DNA of 8,661 bases from UBA1049 sp964525815 (GCA_964525815.1 CAZGJQ010000084.1:1-8661); one strand, 5' to 3'; counted from the stretch's first letter, positions 1-5,756 are shown. The notes: generated from the sequence alone by a model not told the origin. Numbers and translations: made by a program.

Positions 1-1132
1 AGGATATTTCCAGTCCGTTTCCCTTCCTTAACATTCCCTTATATGATAACGGTTCTCCCAAAATCAGCTTCAAAATGCTTGATTTACCCGAGCCGTTCCT
101 GCCGCAAAGAGAAATTCTGTCCCCTTGCTCAATGGTAAAACAGACATCCCGGCAGACCTGCCTTTCCCCGTAATAAATACTTATTCCTTCAAGCTCCGCA
201 AGGCGGCTTGAAGGATAGGTAAGCTGAGATATTTTCAGGCTCTGTGCGCTTTCTATGTTCCTAAGGAGCCCTGATTTTTTCTCTATAGCCTCCTGCTGCC
301 TCGCTTTAATATTTATTGAGTGCTTCATCATTTTTGCCGCTTTATGACCTATATAACCCTTGTCCGGCTTTATTCCGGAATTTCTGCTGCCTATTTTGGT
401 TTTTTCGGTCTTATCCGACCAATCGGCAGCCTGTTTTGCGGCGGAGGACAAGCGCCTGATGTCCTTTTTTAGCCTTTCGTTTTCATTAAGCTCATAATTA
501 TCCTGCTTTTCTTTATTTGCCCACCATGAGGCAAAATTACCCTTAACAACCTCTATGCCCATTCTGTTTATCGACAGAATATGATCCACGCAATTATCCA
601 GAAACGCCCTGTCGTGAGATACTAAGATAAAACCCTTTTTAGTGTTTAGATAATCACTGACCGTTTTCCTGGCTTCCCTGTCAAGATGGTTTGTCGGCTC
701 GTCTATCAATAAAAAATTGTTTTCCTTAAGGAACAGAAGCGCAAGCAGAACCTTGGTCTGCTCTCCGTTGCTCAGGGTGCAAAACGGTCTGTAAAGCACT
801 TCCTCCTCCACCTCAAGCAATGAAAGCTCCCGTAATAGCTCCCAAAGCATAAAGCTTGGGTATATGCTCTCTGTTAAATCTATTGTGTTTTTGCTATCAT
901 GCTTGCTTTTTACTTTATATGGAAAATACTCAAAATCAACGGTTGAGGAAATGCTACCCTTGTATTCATGTTTCCCCATCAATAGATTCAAAAAAGTGGT
1001 TTTTCCCCTGCCGTTCCTGCCTATAAAGCCTAATTTCCAGTCGGTGTCGAGCCGGAAGCTCACATCCTCGAATATATTATCATAGCTGCCGTCATAGGAA
1101 AAAGTAAGACCGGATATATTTATCAATGCCAT
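1..1132 (-). CDS. ABC-F ribosomal protection protein, Lsa/CplR-like (3' end outside window)
   Basis: Cytosolic ATPase of the antibiotic-resistance ABC-F group, which binds the ribosomal E site and displaces lincosamides, pleuromutilins or streptogramin A; it has no membrane domain. The frame is open for 377 codons from ATG at 1132-1130 to the window edge; relatives have about 490 residues, so roughly the last quarter is missing. Visible in order: first Walker A GRNGRGKTT (residues 38-46, K44), signature LSNGEQ (120-125), Walker B LLIDEPTNHLD (141-151), switch histidine in VSHDR (H173), a charged interdomain linker (about 205-300) containing KTKIGSRNSGIKPDKGYIGH, and a second Walker A GRNGSGKSS (344-352, K350). 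The linker wording is that of the Lsa/Vga/CplR group rather than housekeeping EttA. The start is supported by GGGGG at 1140-1144, 7 nt upstream. The gene has its own structured leader. The drug spectrum cannot be read from sequence. Confidence 0.93.
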   Translation of the reverse strand, partial: MALINISGLTFSYDGSYDNIFEDVSFRLDTDWKLGFIGRNGRGKTTFLNLLMGKHEYKGSISSTVDFEYFPYKVKSKHDSKNTIDLTESIYPSFMLWELLRELSLLEVEEEVLYRPFCTLSNGEQTKVLLALLFLKENNFLLIDEPTNHLDREARKTVSDYLNTKKGFILVSHDRAFLDNCVDHILSINRMGIEVVKGNFASWWANKEKQDNYELNENERLKKDIRRLSSAAKQAADWSDKTEKTKIGSRNSGIKPDKGYIGHKAAKMMKHSINIKARQQEAIEKKSGLLRNIESAQSLKISQLTYPSSRLAELEGISIYYGERQVCRDVCFTIEQGDRISLCGRNGSGKSSILKLILGEPLSYKGMLRKGNGLEIS

Positions 1133-1157
1133 AATTTTACCCCCGTAAATATTTATA

Positions 1158-1185
1158 AGCCGCAGGAAGGCTAATTCCCGCGGCT
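1158..1185 (-). terminator. Strong 11-bp hairpin just upstream of the ABC-F start (attenuator-like)
   Basis: The arms AGCCGCGGGAA (1185-1175) and TTCCTGCGGCT (1168-1158) pair over 11 positions with a single G-U and a 6-nt loop. It is the most stable structure in the leader. The downstream U-tract is interrupted (TTATAAATATTT), so efficient intrinsic termination is doubtful. The stop codon TAG of the 8-codon ORF (1186-1184) sits at the base of the 5' arm, which would let a ribosome parked there open the stem. Confidence 0.5.
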
Positions 1186-1210
1186 AATAAAAATAACAGG
1201 TTGCACCCAT
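1184..1210 (-). CDS. Candidate 8-residue leader peptide MGATCYFY in the ABC-F leader
   Basis: ATG at 1210-1208 is followed by seven sense codons and TAG at 1186-1184, overlapping the 5' arm of the large hairpin. A purine stretch, AAGGA, lies immediately upstream but only 1-2 nt from the ATG, tighter than a usual Shine-Dalgarno spacing. The ATG itself is at the edge of a small hairpin (CCCAT/ATGGG). The geometry fits a ribosome-stalling uORF; translation is not demonstrated. A second candidate, a 23-codon ORF at 1300-1229 in the same leader, has no Shine-Dalgarno but would begin about 4 nt after a start site inferred from the upstream TATAAT. Confidence 0.3.
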   Translation of the reverse strand: MGATCYFY

Positions 1211-1250
1211 ATCCTTAATGGGCTGACATTATTTCTTATCAGCGAAAAGA

Positions 1251-1256
1251 ATTATA
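1251..1256 (-). promoter_or_regulatory. TATAAT box, candidate -10 for the ABC-F gene
   Basis: A perfect TATAAT on the minus strand (plus strand attata). No good -35 sits at 16-18 bp; the 17-bp position reads TCTTTG. A second perfect TATAAT lies at 1316-1311, also with a poor -35. If the upstream one is used, transcription would begin near 1304, exactly at the base of the first leader hairpin, so I slightly favour that box. Confidence 0.35.
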
Positions 1257-1310
1257 GCTTCCTTGCGTAAGCACAAAGAGCAAGGCGGTGTTTGCCGCAT
1301 TGCCGAATTA

Positions 1311-1316
1311 ATTATA
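1311..1316 (-). promoter_or_regulatory. Upstream TATAAT box, preferred -10 for the ABC-F leader
   Basis: A perfect TATAAT on the minus strand, about 7 nt before G1304, the first base of the first leader hairpin. The -35 region at 17 bp reads CTTTTC, far from consensus. The coincidence of the predicted start site and the hairpin base is the main support. Confidence 0.4.
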
Positions 1317-1330
1317 TGCTCTTTTTTTAG

Positions 1331-1357
1331 CAAGAAAAGCTGCGCATCTTTTCAGCT
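1331..1357 (-). terminator. Weak terminator-like hairpin after the zinc-ribbon gene
   Basis: AGCTG (1357-1353) pairs with CAGCT (1342-1338) across a 10-nt loop, followed by TTTCTTG. The stem is short and the T-tract interrupted, so read-through from the upstream operon into the ABC-F leader is possible. Confidence 0.3.
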
Positions 1358-1374
1358 CCGTTTCTGTATATTAT

Positions 1375-2376
1375 TTATCGTTTTACAAAAAACTCGTACA
1401 GGTATTGAAGAATAAATACAAACAGATACACCGCCGCAAGGGTTAACAAAACCTTTGGTATTATCCATGTTTTCAACCCTTCCCTCCTACGCTCCTCCTC
1501 GGAGATTTTTTTCATTACAAGCTCATATTGCTCAATCTTGCGTTGCACTTCTTCTTCCGTTTCGAGGTATTTTGTCTGCGTATATTTAGTCTTATCGTGA
1601 GCAAAATAAGCGGTTTCGTCCTTTTGAAGCCGGTCGCTAACCTCCGCGAGCTTTTCGCTTGTTACATTCTCCAGCTCCCAGCTCTTTTCCCGCTTGCATT
1701 TATCACAGGTCTCGTTTTCGTTACTGTTTTTATGACCGCAGCAGCAGAGCCAGGCGTTCTCTCCCTGCTGAGGGATAAATCTGGTCGGAAAGTGCTCCTC
1801 CGCAGCCAAATAAATATTAACCGTCATATAAGCAAACTTCTTGTCGTTATCCAGCTCCGCAAATCGGTCATGTCTTTTGCCCGCAATAAGACTCAGCTCC
1901 TCATAGCTGCCGTCCGCATACCTAACACCCGTAATCTCCAGCTCCAAGCGGGAAAAATAGCTCTCGGGAACGGGAATATAGACCGCCTCGCCGAAGCTCT
2001 TGTCCCTATCAATAACCGGATTGCTCCGCATTTTTTTATCCCATATGCGTTGGCTACCCTTTTTTCTTGTTCCGAGAGTGTACCTTTCATAGGAATATGT
2101 AAAGGGAATCTTAAGATACGGAATGTTCTGATTATGATAGCAGAGCAGACGTACATCCAGAGCCTTCAGTCTCTTTTTTGACACATTGCGGAACACAAAG
2201 GAGGCGAATATGCTATAATCGTCCACATCGCTGACAATATAGCCCTCGATTACCTCAACCGGGCTTTTCTCAAACACCGCGCTGTAGTCAAGGTATTCCA
2301 CTACTCTAAAAATCCGCTGTCTGTCTATTTTCTGACGCTTTTTCTGTTTTTTTATAAAAGCAGTATCGGTGTTCAC
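1375..2376 (-). CDS. Zinc-ribbon protein with C-terminal membrane segment, function unknown
   Basis: A 333-residue protein that I do not recognise as a named family. The N-terminal two thirds (about 25-200) have a soluble, beta-rich look with no catalytic motif that I can name. Residues 209-227 form a RanBP2-like zinc ribbon: W209, C211, C213, N217, C224 and C227, matching W-x-C-x-C-G-x2-N-x6-C-x2-C. Residues 238-300 are highly charged and probably helical or coiled-coil. Residues 304-326 form one hydrophobic membrane segment, followed only by EFFVKR, so a tail-anchored topology with the bulk in the cytoplasm is likely; there is no signal peptide. The start is GTG at 2376-2374, 8 nt after the DppA-like stop, with AGGTGA overlapping that stop as the Shine-Dalgarno. 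It is therefore probably co-transcribed and translationally coupled with the peptidase. The zinc site and membrane segment are seen; any function is open. Confidence 0.82.
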   Translation of the reverse strand: MNTDTAFIKKQKKRQKIDRQRIFRVVEYLDYSAVFEKSPVEVIEGYIVSDVDDYSIFASFVFRNVSKKRLKALDVRLLCYHNQNIPYLKIPFTYSYERYTLGTRKKGSQRIWDKKMRSNPVIDRDKSFGEAVYIPVPESYFSRLELEITGVRYADGSYEELSLIAGKRHDRFAELDNDKKFAYMTVNIYLAAEEHFPTRFIPQQGENAWLCCCGHKNSNENETCDKCKREKSWELENVTSEKLAEVSDRLQKDETAYFAHDKTKYTQTKYLETEEEVQRKIEQYELVMKKISEEERRREGLKTWIIPKVLLTLAAVYLFVFILQYLYEFFVKR

Positions 2377-2380
2377 ACCG
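2367..2380 (-). promoter_or_regulatory. Hairpin holding the GTG start codon of the zinc-ribbon gene
   Basis: The mRNA reads CGGUG-UGAA-CACCG, five perfect pairs around a 4-nt loop. The GTG start (2376-2374) spans the closing pair and the loop. It lies 4 nt after the upstream stop codon, so ribosomes finishing the DppA-like gene would open it. This is a candidate coupling element. Confidence 0.4.
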
Positions 2381-2384
2381 TCAC

Positions 2385-3188
2385 CTAATATTCAAAAATG
2401 TGCTCGGGAGAGGCTAACAGTCCTTTTCTTGTATATGCGTCAACCCGCTCGAAAAGACGGTTGCTTATGTCTCTCATGACACAGCTCTGGGCGGATTCAA
2501 GCCGCTTATACCGCACCTCATATTCAAAGGGCTCGGGTATTGTATACGGCTTAATGGTATTCGAGACCGAAGCCGCTTTTTTTACCCCCTCGTATATCTC
2601 CTCGCAGCACAGCTTGGGATGCTTGCTTATGCAGCTGTTCCATGCCAGTGCCTTCTTTGTTTCCACCGTTATTATGCCGGGAAAGCTCTTTTTTGCCTGA
2701 GCTACGCATATATCATCGCTTGCAAGAAAAATGGGAGGAACTCCCCGCAAGCCCGCAATTGCCGCATCAATATGGAACTCACCCACCTGCTCTCCGTTTA
2801 TCTTTTGATGTTGGTAAACAGACGATGAATAGGTATGTGCCAGGGTTGCGATCGGGGTATCGTATGCGTGATACCCTATAAAAACAATTCCGCCGAAGCT
2901 CTCGTCAATATCGGGGAAGCGCTTTCTCATGCCATGCCCCATAACTATTTTGCAGCGGGTGTCAAGACTGTCATAATCAAGATTTATACCGCTTGCGTGG
3001 CAATCCCAGACATAAACCTCCTCGGCTCCGGAATCGAACAAAGCGGTTGCCGCTGCATTCGCTTCCCTGGTTCCCTGTATCCGGGCAAAGCTGTAATTAG
3101 GTGAATCGCTGAGTCCCTTACCGTATGCGCCCACCGTACAGGCTACCCCTTCAAGGTCTACGCTTATATAATACTTTTTTCGCATCAT
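2385..3188 (-). CDS. dppA: D-aminopeptidase, DppA-like (peptidase family M55)
   Basis: Zinc-dependent cytosolic peptidase family typified by Bacillus subtilis DppA, a decamer that releases N-terminal D-amino acids (D-Ala-D-Ala and similar), usually seen as scavenging of wall-derived peptides. At 267 residues it is close to the usual 270. The metal ligands known in DppA have counterparts: D11 and E13 in SVDLEG, H64 in WDCHASG, H107 in FIGYHA, and E137 in NGEQVGE; H118 in AHT fits the conserved active-site histidine. Two adjacent ATGs (3188 and 3185) follow AAGGAAGGA; the second has the better spacing of about 7 nt. It is first in an operon with the zinc-ribbon membrane protein and is transcribed divergently from the NagD-like gene behind a good promoter. 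No oligopeptide transporter is adjacent, unlike the B. subtilis dpp operon, so the substrate source is unknown. The family assignment is firm; exact specificity is not. Confidence 0.92.
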   Translation of the reverse strand: MMRKKYYISVDLEGVACTVGAYGKGLSDSPNYSFARIQGTREANAAATALFDSGAEEVYVWDCHASGINLDYDSLDTRCKIVMGHGMRKRFPDIDESFGGIVFIGYHAYDTPIATLAHTYSSSVYQHQKINGEQVGEFHIDAAIAGLRGVPPIFLASDDICVAQAKKSFPGIITVETKKALAWNSCISKHPKLCCEEIYEGVKKAASVSNTIKPYTIPEPFEYEVRYKRLESAQSCVMRDISNRLFERVDAYTRKGLLASPEHIFEY

Positions 3189-3211
3189 TAATCCTTCCTT
3201 TCCAAAAAAAC

Positions 3212-3224
3212 ACCGTTATCCGGT
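3212..3224 (-). repeat. Small inverted repeat ACCG-n5-CGGT in the DppA-like 5' UTR
   Basis: ACCG at 3212-3215 and CGGT at 3221-3224 around TTATC, just downstream of the predicted transcription start. It could be a short operator or chance; arms of only 4 bp give it little weight. Confidence 0.2.
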
Positions 3225-3235
3225 TATTTTTTTTT

Positions 3236-3264
3236 ATGATACATCATTACTACACAAATTTCAA
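3236..3264 (-). promoter_or_regulatory. Sigma-A-type promoter of the DppA-like operon
   Basis: On the minus strand TTGAAA (3264-3259), a 17-bp spacer, and TATCAT (3241-3236). Predicted start near 3229, about 40 nt before the ATG pair. Confidence 0.65.
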
Positions 3265-3292
3265 TAGTATTTACCGATGTTTTCTATTTTTG

Positions 3293-3321
3293 TTGCCAAA
3301 AACACATTTTTATTATATACT
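3293..3321 (+). promoter_or_regulatory. Sigma-A-type promoter of the NagD-like gene
   Basis: TTGCCA (3293-3298), a 17-bp AT-rich spacer, and TATACT (3316-3321). Predicted start near 3328, about 30 nt before the ATG. The two divergent -35 boxes are separated by about 28 bp (3265-3292), so a regulator bound between them could affect both operons. Confidence 0.7.
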
Positions 3322-3359
3322 GTTTATTGATTTATCACTAAAAAACAGGAGATCTAATA

Positions 3360-4160
3360 ATGTACAATAATAATCAGGAAATTCTAAGGGATAAAGAGCT
3401 GTTTGTGCTTGATATGGACGGAACCATTTACTTGGGAGAGCGTGTTTTCCCTGATGCCGTCGAATTTGTGAAAAAAGCAAAGGAATGCGGAAAGAAAATA
3501 GTTTACTTCACCAACAACGCTTCAAAGAACCCGGATATATATTATAAAAAGCTGCGGAGAATGGGTTTTGATGCGAACCCGAGCGAGATTATAACCTCCG
3601 GTGATGTTACCGCCGAATACCTAAAAAAGAACTGTGCGAACGAGCCCGTTTTTCTTGTCGGAACGCCCGCTCTCGAGGACAGCTTTGCTTCCCGGGGAAT
3701 AAGCATTTCCGATAATGCGAATATTGTCGTATCCTCCTTCGACACCACTCTAACCTACAAAAAGCTGGAAACAGCCTGCAATCTCATCCGCAATGGTGCA
3801 AGGTTTCTATCCACACATCCCGACTTTAATTGCCCGACTGAAGAGGGATTCATTCCGGATAGCGGTGCGATTTGCGCACTCATTACCGCCTCCACGGGAA
3901 TAAAACCCAGGTACTTTGGAAAACCTTATAAAGAAACGGCGGATTTTTTATCCGCAGTCAGCGGAGTTCCCTTGGAAAAAACGGCTATTGTCGGAGACCG
4001 TCTTTATACCGACATCGCTCTCGGTAAGAATAACGGGATTACATCGATTCTTGTACTTACGGGAGAAACAGAGGAAACGGACATAACCCCGGATAACCGA
4101 CCTGATTTTTGTTTTGCAAAAATTGGCGATTTAATGCAATTTTTGCAAAATGGATGTTGA
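3360..4160 (+). CDS. HAD-IIA family sugar/nucleotide phosphatase (NagD/AraL-like)
   Basis: Cytosolic haloacid-dehalogenase-fold phosphatase of subfamily IIA, a group that dephosphorylates sugar phosphates and nucleoside monophosphates using Mg2+. All four HAD motifs are present: nucleophile D18 and D20 in LDMDGT, T51 in FTNNASKN, K188 in FGKPYK, and acidic residues D213 and D218 in VGDRLYTDI. The C2-type cap lies between motifs II and III and includes the STHPDFNCPTEEG region (about 151-163) typical of NagD relatives. At 266 residues it has normal family length. The start ATG is preceded by AGGAGA (3347-3352) with 7-nt spacing, a strong ribosome site. The substrate cannot be assigned; there are no glucosamine or arabinose genes nearby. 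The next gene, an AbrB-like regulator, has its own promoter overlapping this stop codon. Confidence 0.93.
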   Translation: MYNNNQEILRDKELFVLDMDGTIYLGERVFPDAVEFVKKAKECGKKIVYFTNNASKNPDIYYKKLRRMGFDANPSEIITSGDVTAEYLKKNCANEPVFLVGTPALEDSFASRGISISDNANIVVSSFDTTLTYKKLETACNLIRNGARFLSTHPDFNCPTEEGFIPDSGAICALITASTGIKPRYFGKPYKETADFLSAVSGVPLEKTAIVGDRLYTDIALGKNNGITSILVLTGETEETDITPDNRPDFCFAKIGDLMQFLQNGC

Positions 4161-4185
4161 CATTTTTCCCCATTTATGTTATTGT
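4157..4185 (+). promoter_or_regulatory. Promoter of the AbrB-like gene, overlapping the NagD-like stop codon
   Basis: Consensus -35 TTGACA (4157-4162) includes the TGA stop of the preceding gene (4158-4160). A 17-bp spacer ends in TGT, giving an extended -10 TG motif before TATTGT (4180-4185). Predicted start near 4192, leaving a 5' UTR of only about 17 nt. Confidence 0.7.
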
Positions 4186-4208
4186 ACTTCCGAAGCGAGG
4201 GATCACAA

Positions 4209-4460
4209 ATGAAAAGCACTGGAATCGTAAGAAGGGTGGACGAATTCGGCAGGATTTCTCTACCCGTAGAAATGAGAAAGACCATGGGTCTGGAGGAAAA
4301 AACACCTGTGGAATTTTTCGTGGACGGGAATACAATAGTCATAAGAAGGTATTCCCCATCCTGTGTGTTTTGCGGTGAAACCGAGAGCGTTACCGAATAT
4401 CTCGGGAAGCTCATTTGTAACAACTGCATTAGCACGCTTGCGGAACTGCAAGAAGGATGA
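4209..4460 (+). CDS. AbrB-family transition-state regulator with C-terminal zinc-ribbon-like module
   Basis: An 83-residue DNA-binding protein. Residues 1-50 form the swapped-hairpin SpoVT/AbrB domain, opening with MKSTGIVRRVDEFGRISLP, the stock N-terminus of clostridial AbrB proteins. Residues 55-78 carry CVFC and CNNC, two CxxC pairs likely to bind zinc, as in the common clostridial form; B. subtilis AbrB lacks these. AbrB proteins are dimers or tetramers that bind AT-rich DNA and repress stationary-phase functions during growth. The frame extends upstream to an ATG at 4176, but that ATG overlaps the -10 region; the start at 4209 is preferred because GAGGG (4197-4201) sits 7 nt before it and it matches family N-termini. 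It has its own strong promoter and is followed by a strong terminator, so it is probably monocistronic. Target genes are unknown. Confidence 0.92.
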   Translation: MKSTGIVRRVDEFGRISLPVEMRKTMGLEEKTPVEFFVDGNTIVIRRYSPSCVFCGETESVTEYLGKLICNNCISTLAELQEG

Positions 4461-4465
4461 CATTG

Positions 4466-4493
4466 TACAATATTTAATAATATGAATATTGTA
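4466..4493. repeat. AT-rich perfect inverted repeat just after the AbrB-like gene
   Basis: TACAATATT (4466-4474) and AATATTGTA (4485-4493) are 9-bp perfect arms around a 10-nt spacer. It lies 5 nt after the regulator stop codon and 20 nt before the terminator stem. It has no T-tract on the plus strand, so it is not an ordinary terminator; it could be a protein-binding site or an mRNA 3' hairpin. Confidence 0.5.
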
Positions 4494-4513
4494 AAAAGCT
4501 CTTACAAAGCAAA

Positions 4514-4556
4514 CTGCCCGAATGCCAATTTGGCTATTCGGGCAGCTTGTTTTTTC
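4514..4556. terminator. Bidirectional intrinsic terminator between convergent operons
   Basis: CTGCCCGAAT (4514-4523) pairs with ATTCGGGCAG (4536-4545), continued inside by GCCA/TGGC with one bulged T and a 3-nt loop, and followed by CTTGTTTTTTC on the plus strand. On the minus strand the same stem is followed by TTTGCTTTG. It serves the AbrB-like gene best and probably also ends the holA-mtaB operon. Confidence 0.88.
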
Positions 4557-4558
4557 TA

Positions 4559-5749
4559 TTAATTATATTCGGATCTGAGGGTTCCAAGCAGCCTGCCGTC
4601 TATATTTTCTTCGTAAATGACAAGAACCGAGCAGGGAATATCGGGAATCAGGCTAAAATCAACAGCGGGCTCAAGCACGATGCTGTTATGCTCGATTATT
4701 TTTAATGCTGAGCCGATTGAAGGAAGAATCGGCAGAACCGCCTTGAGCACTCCCCTTGCTCTGAGGTTAGCCAGATAGGTGTTTATCCGGTCGTAGGAAA
4801 CGGGTGCGGGGATACCGCTCGAATCACAGGACGGGGTCAGCATAAACAGCTTGTGCTCCTGAGCGAATCCCGGAGTAAAGGAAAACGAAAAGGAAATATC
4901 CTTACCGGGGACAGGAATGAGCCTGACCGCACACATGAACAACCTCCTGAGCGCCGAAAAAATACCGAGCAGCTCCGCCAGCAGGTGAGCTGCATCAATG
5001 TCCGTTCCCACTAAAATGGGGTTGATAAAAGAGGCGCTAAGCCCGTATTTGTAGCCCAATACAGACAAAAAGCCTTTTTTATACTCCTCAAAGCACTCTT
5101 TTCCCAACGCCACCGAGTGCGTCTCGTTTTCCTTCTCCCTTAGCAGCAGGTCTTTATCCATATCGACCTCTCCGATACCGTTGCGGGTAATCACAATCCG
5201 CTTGTCTTCGGTAACAATCCCGAAAAAGTGTACGGTTATTCCGACCGCAGCCGCCTTTCTTATAAGCTTATCCGTCCTTTTCTTATCCGCAAAAACAAAG
5301 CGCTTACCAAGCAGCGTTTCTATATTTTGGTCGGGAAAAGCAGACAAATCAAGCGCAAAGCCGTTTGTGCGGTCAATAAGCTCATACAAACCGTTAACCG
5401 AGCTTGCAAACACCGCTTCGATCAGCTTTTTATCCTGCGGCATCTTCGAAAGACACAGTATAAAGTCCCCGGGGTTCCCGTATGAAAAGCTACCCTTGCA
5501 TATGCTCTCGTTATACGAAAGCAAGTCCAGCAGCCGAAAGAATTTCATTTCCTCTCCGCTGTTGTCGGTAAACTCCCGAAACGCCTTGATTATTGACGGA
5601 TGGTCTATGCTTACTCTGCCTATTTTCCTAGTTAGCTTATATGCGGCTCCCGATTCATAATCGCTTATTAAGCCTCTCTCCTGTTCGGTCGGCTCTCTTC
5701 CCAATAAATCGGTTATATCCCGTGCTGTTTCCTGTACCTGAGATTCCAT
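4559..5749 (-). CDS. Unrecognised protein, possibly a degenerate PurL/AIR-synthase-fold relative
   Basis: A 396-residue soluble protein with no signal peptide or membrane segment. No family is certain, but several stretches recall PurL (phosphoribosylformylglycinamidine synthase) in the right order. LLGREPTEQE (15-24) resembles the N-terminal PurL segment before its catalytic histidine motif. Residues about 106-198 (DKKLIEA..., then FVFADKK...GITVHFFGIVTEDKRIVI) resemble the AIRS C-terminal domain with its 'VIG-VT-DGRL' strand. Residues about 320-352 recall the second such domain. The SEHC/HNHP active-site and DGG-type motifs are absent, so purine-synthesis activity is unlikely. The open frame begins at a TTG (5767), but ATG at 5749 is chosen because AGGAAG (5762-5757) is 7 nt upstream. 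It follows mtaB by 29 nt and is last in the operon. The coding frame is firm; the PurL link is inference from memory of motifs. Confidence 0.8.
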   Translation of the reverse strand: MESQVQETARDITDLLGREPTEQERGLISDYESGAAYKLTRKIGRVSIDHPSIIKAFREFTDNSGEEMKFFRLLDLLSYNESICKGSFSYGNPGDFILCLSKMPQDKKLIEAVFASSVNGLYELIDRTNGFALDLSAFPDQNIETLLGKRFVFADKKRTDKLIRKAAAVGITVHFFGIVTEDKRIVITRNGIGEVDMDKDLLLREKENETHSVALGKECFEEYKKGFLSVLGYKYGLSASFINPILVGTDIDAAHLLAELLGIFSALRRLFMCAVRLIPVPGKDISFSFSFTPGFAQEHKLFMLTPSCDSSGIPAPVSYDRINTYLANLRARGVLKAVLPILPSIGSALKIIEHNSIVLEPAVDFSLIPDIPCSVLVIYEENIDGRLLGTLRSEYN

Positions 5750-5756
5750 CAGCTTT

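Larger units (their letters stand above)
1133..1304 (-). promoter_or_regulatory. Structured leader RNA of the ABC-F gene, candidate attenuator
   Basis: Reading the minus strand towards the ATG, four or five hairpins follow one another. A: 1303-1295 with 1288-1280, nine positions with one mismatch and a 6-nt loop. B: 1278-1272 with 1267-1261, loop CTTA, two G-U pairs; a longer alternative (1285-1280 with 1266-1261) would compete with A. C: GCTGA 1243-1239 with TCAGC 1226-1222. D: CCCAT 1222-1218 with ATGGG 1210-1206. E: 1185-1175 with 1168-1158, 11 pairs including one G-U. The last stem lies 25 nt before the start codon and is followed by TATAAATATTT, a poor U-tract, so it could act on translation or as a weak terminator. 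ABC-F resistance genes in Firmicutes are often induced through short-ORF attenuators (for example lmo0919 in Listeria); that this leader works so is inference. Confidence 0.5.

Noticed and set aside
864..1085. A 73-codon plus-strand open frame with a hydrophobic N-terminus resembling a signal peptide
   Set aside because: It is antisense to the Walker A region of the ABC-F gene, and the hydrophobicity comes from the complement of that coding sequence.
1528..2181. A 217-codon open frame on the plus strand
   Set aside because: It is antisense to the zinc-ribbon gene, which has a clear metal site, membrane segment and ribosome site; the plus-strand product has no recognisable motif and no good Shine-Dalgarno.
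4176..4208. ATG at 4176 as the start of the AbrB-like gene
   Set aside because: It overlaps the predicted -10 box and adds 11 residues not seen in the family; the ATG at 4209 has a proper ribosome site.
4004..4435. A 143-codon open frame on the minus strand spanning the NagD-like/AbrB-like junction
   Set aside because: It crosses two well-supported plus-strand genes and a promoter, and has no recognisable motif.
5181..5660. A 159-codon open frame on the plus strand
   Set aside because: Shadow of the PurL-like gene, low-complexity Ser/Leu-rich product, no ribosome site.
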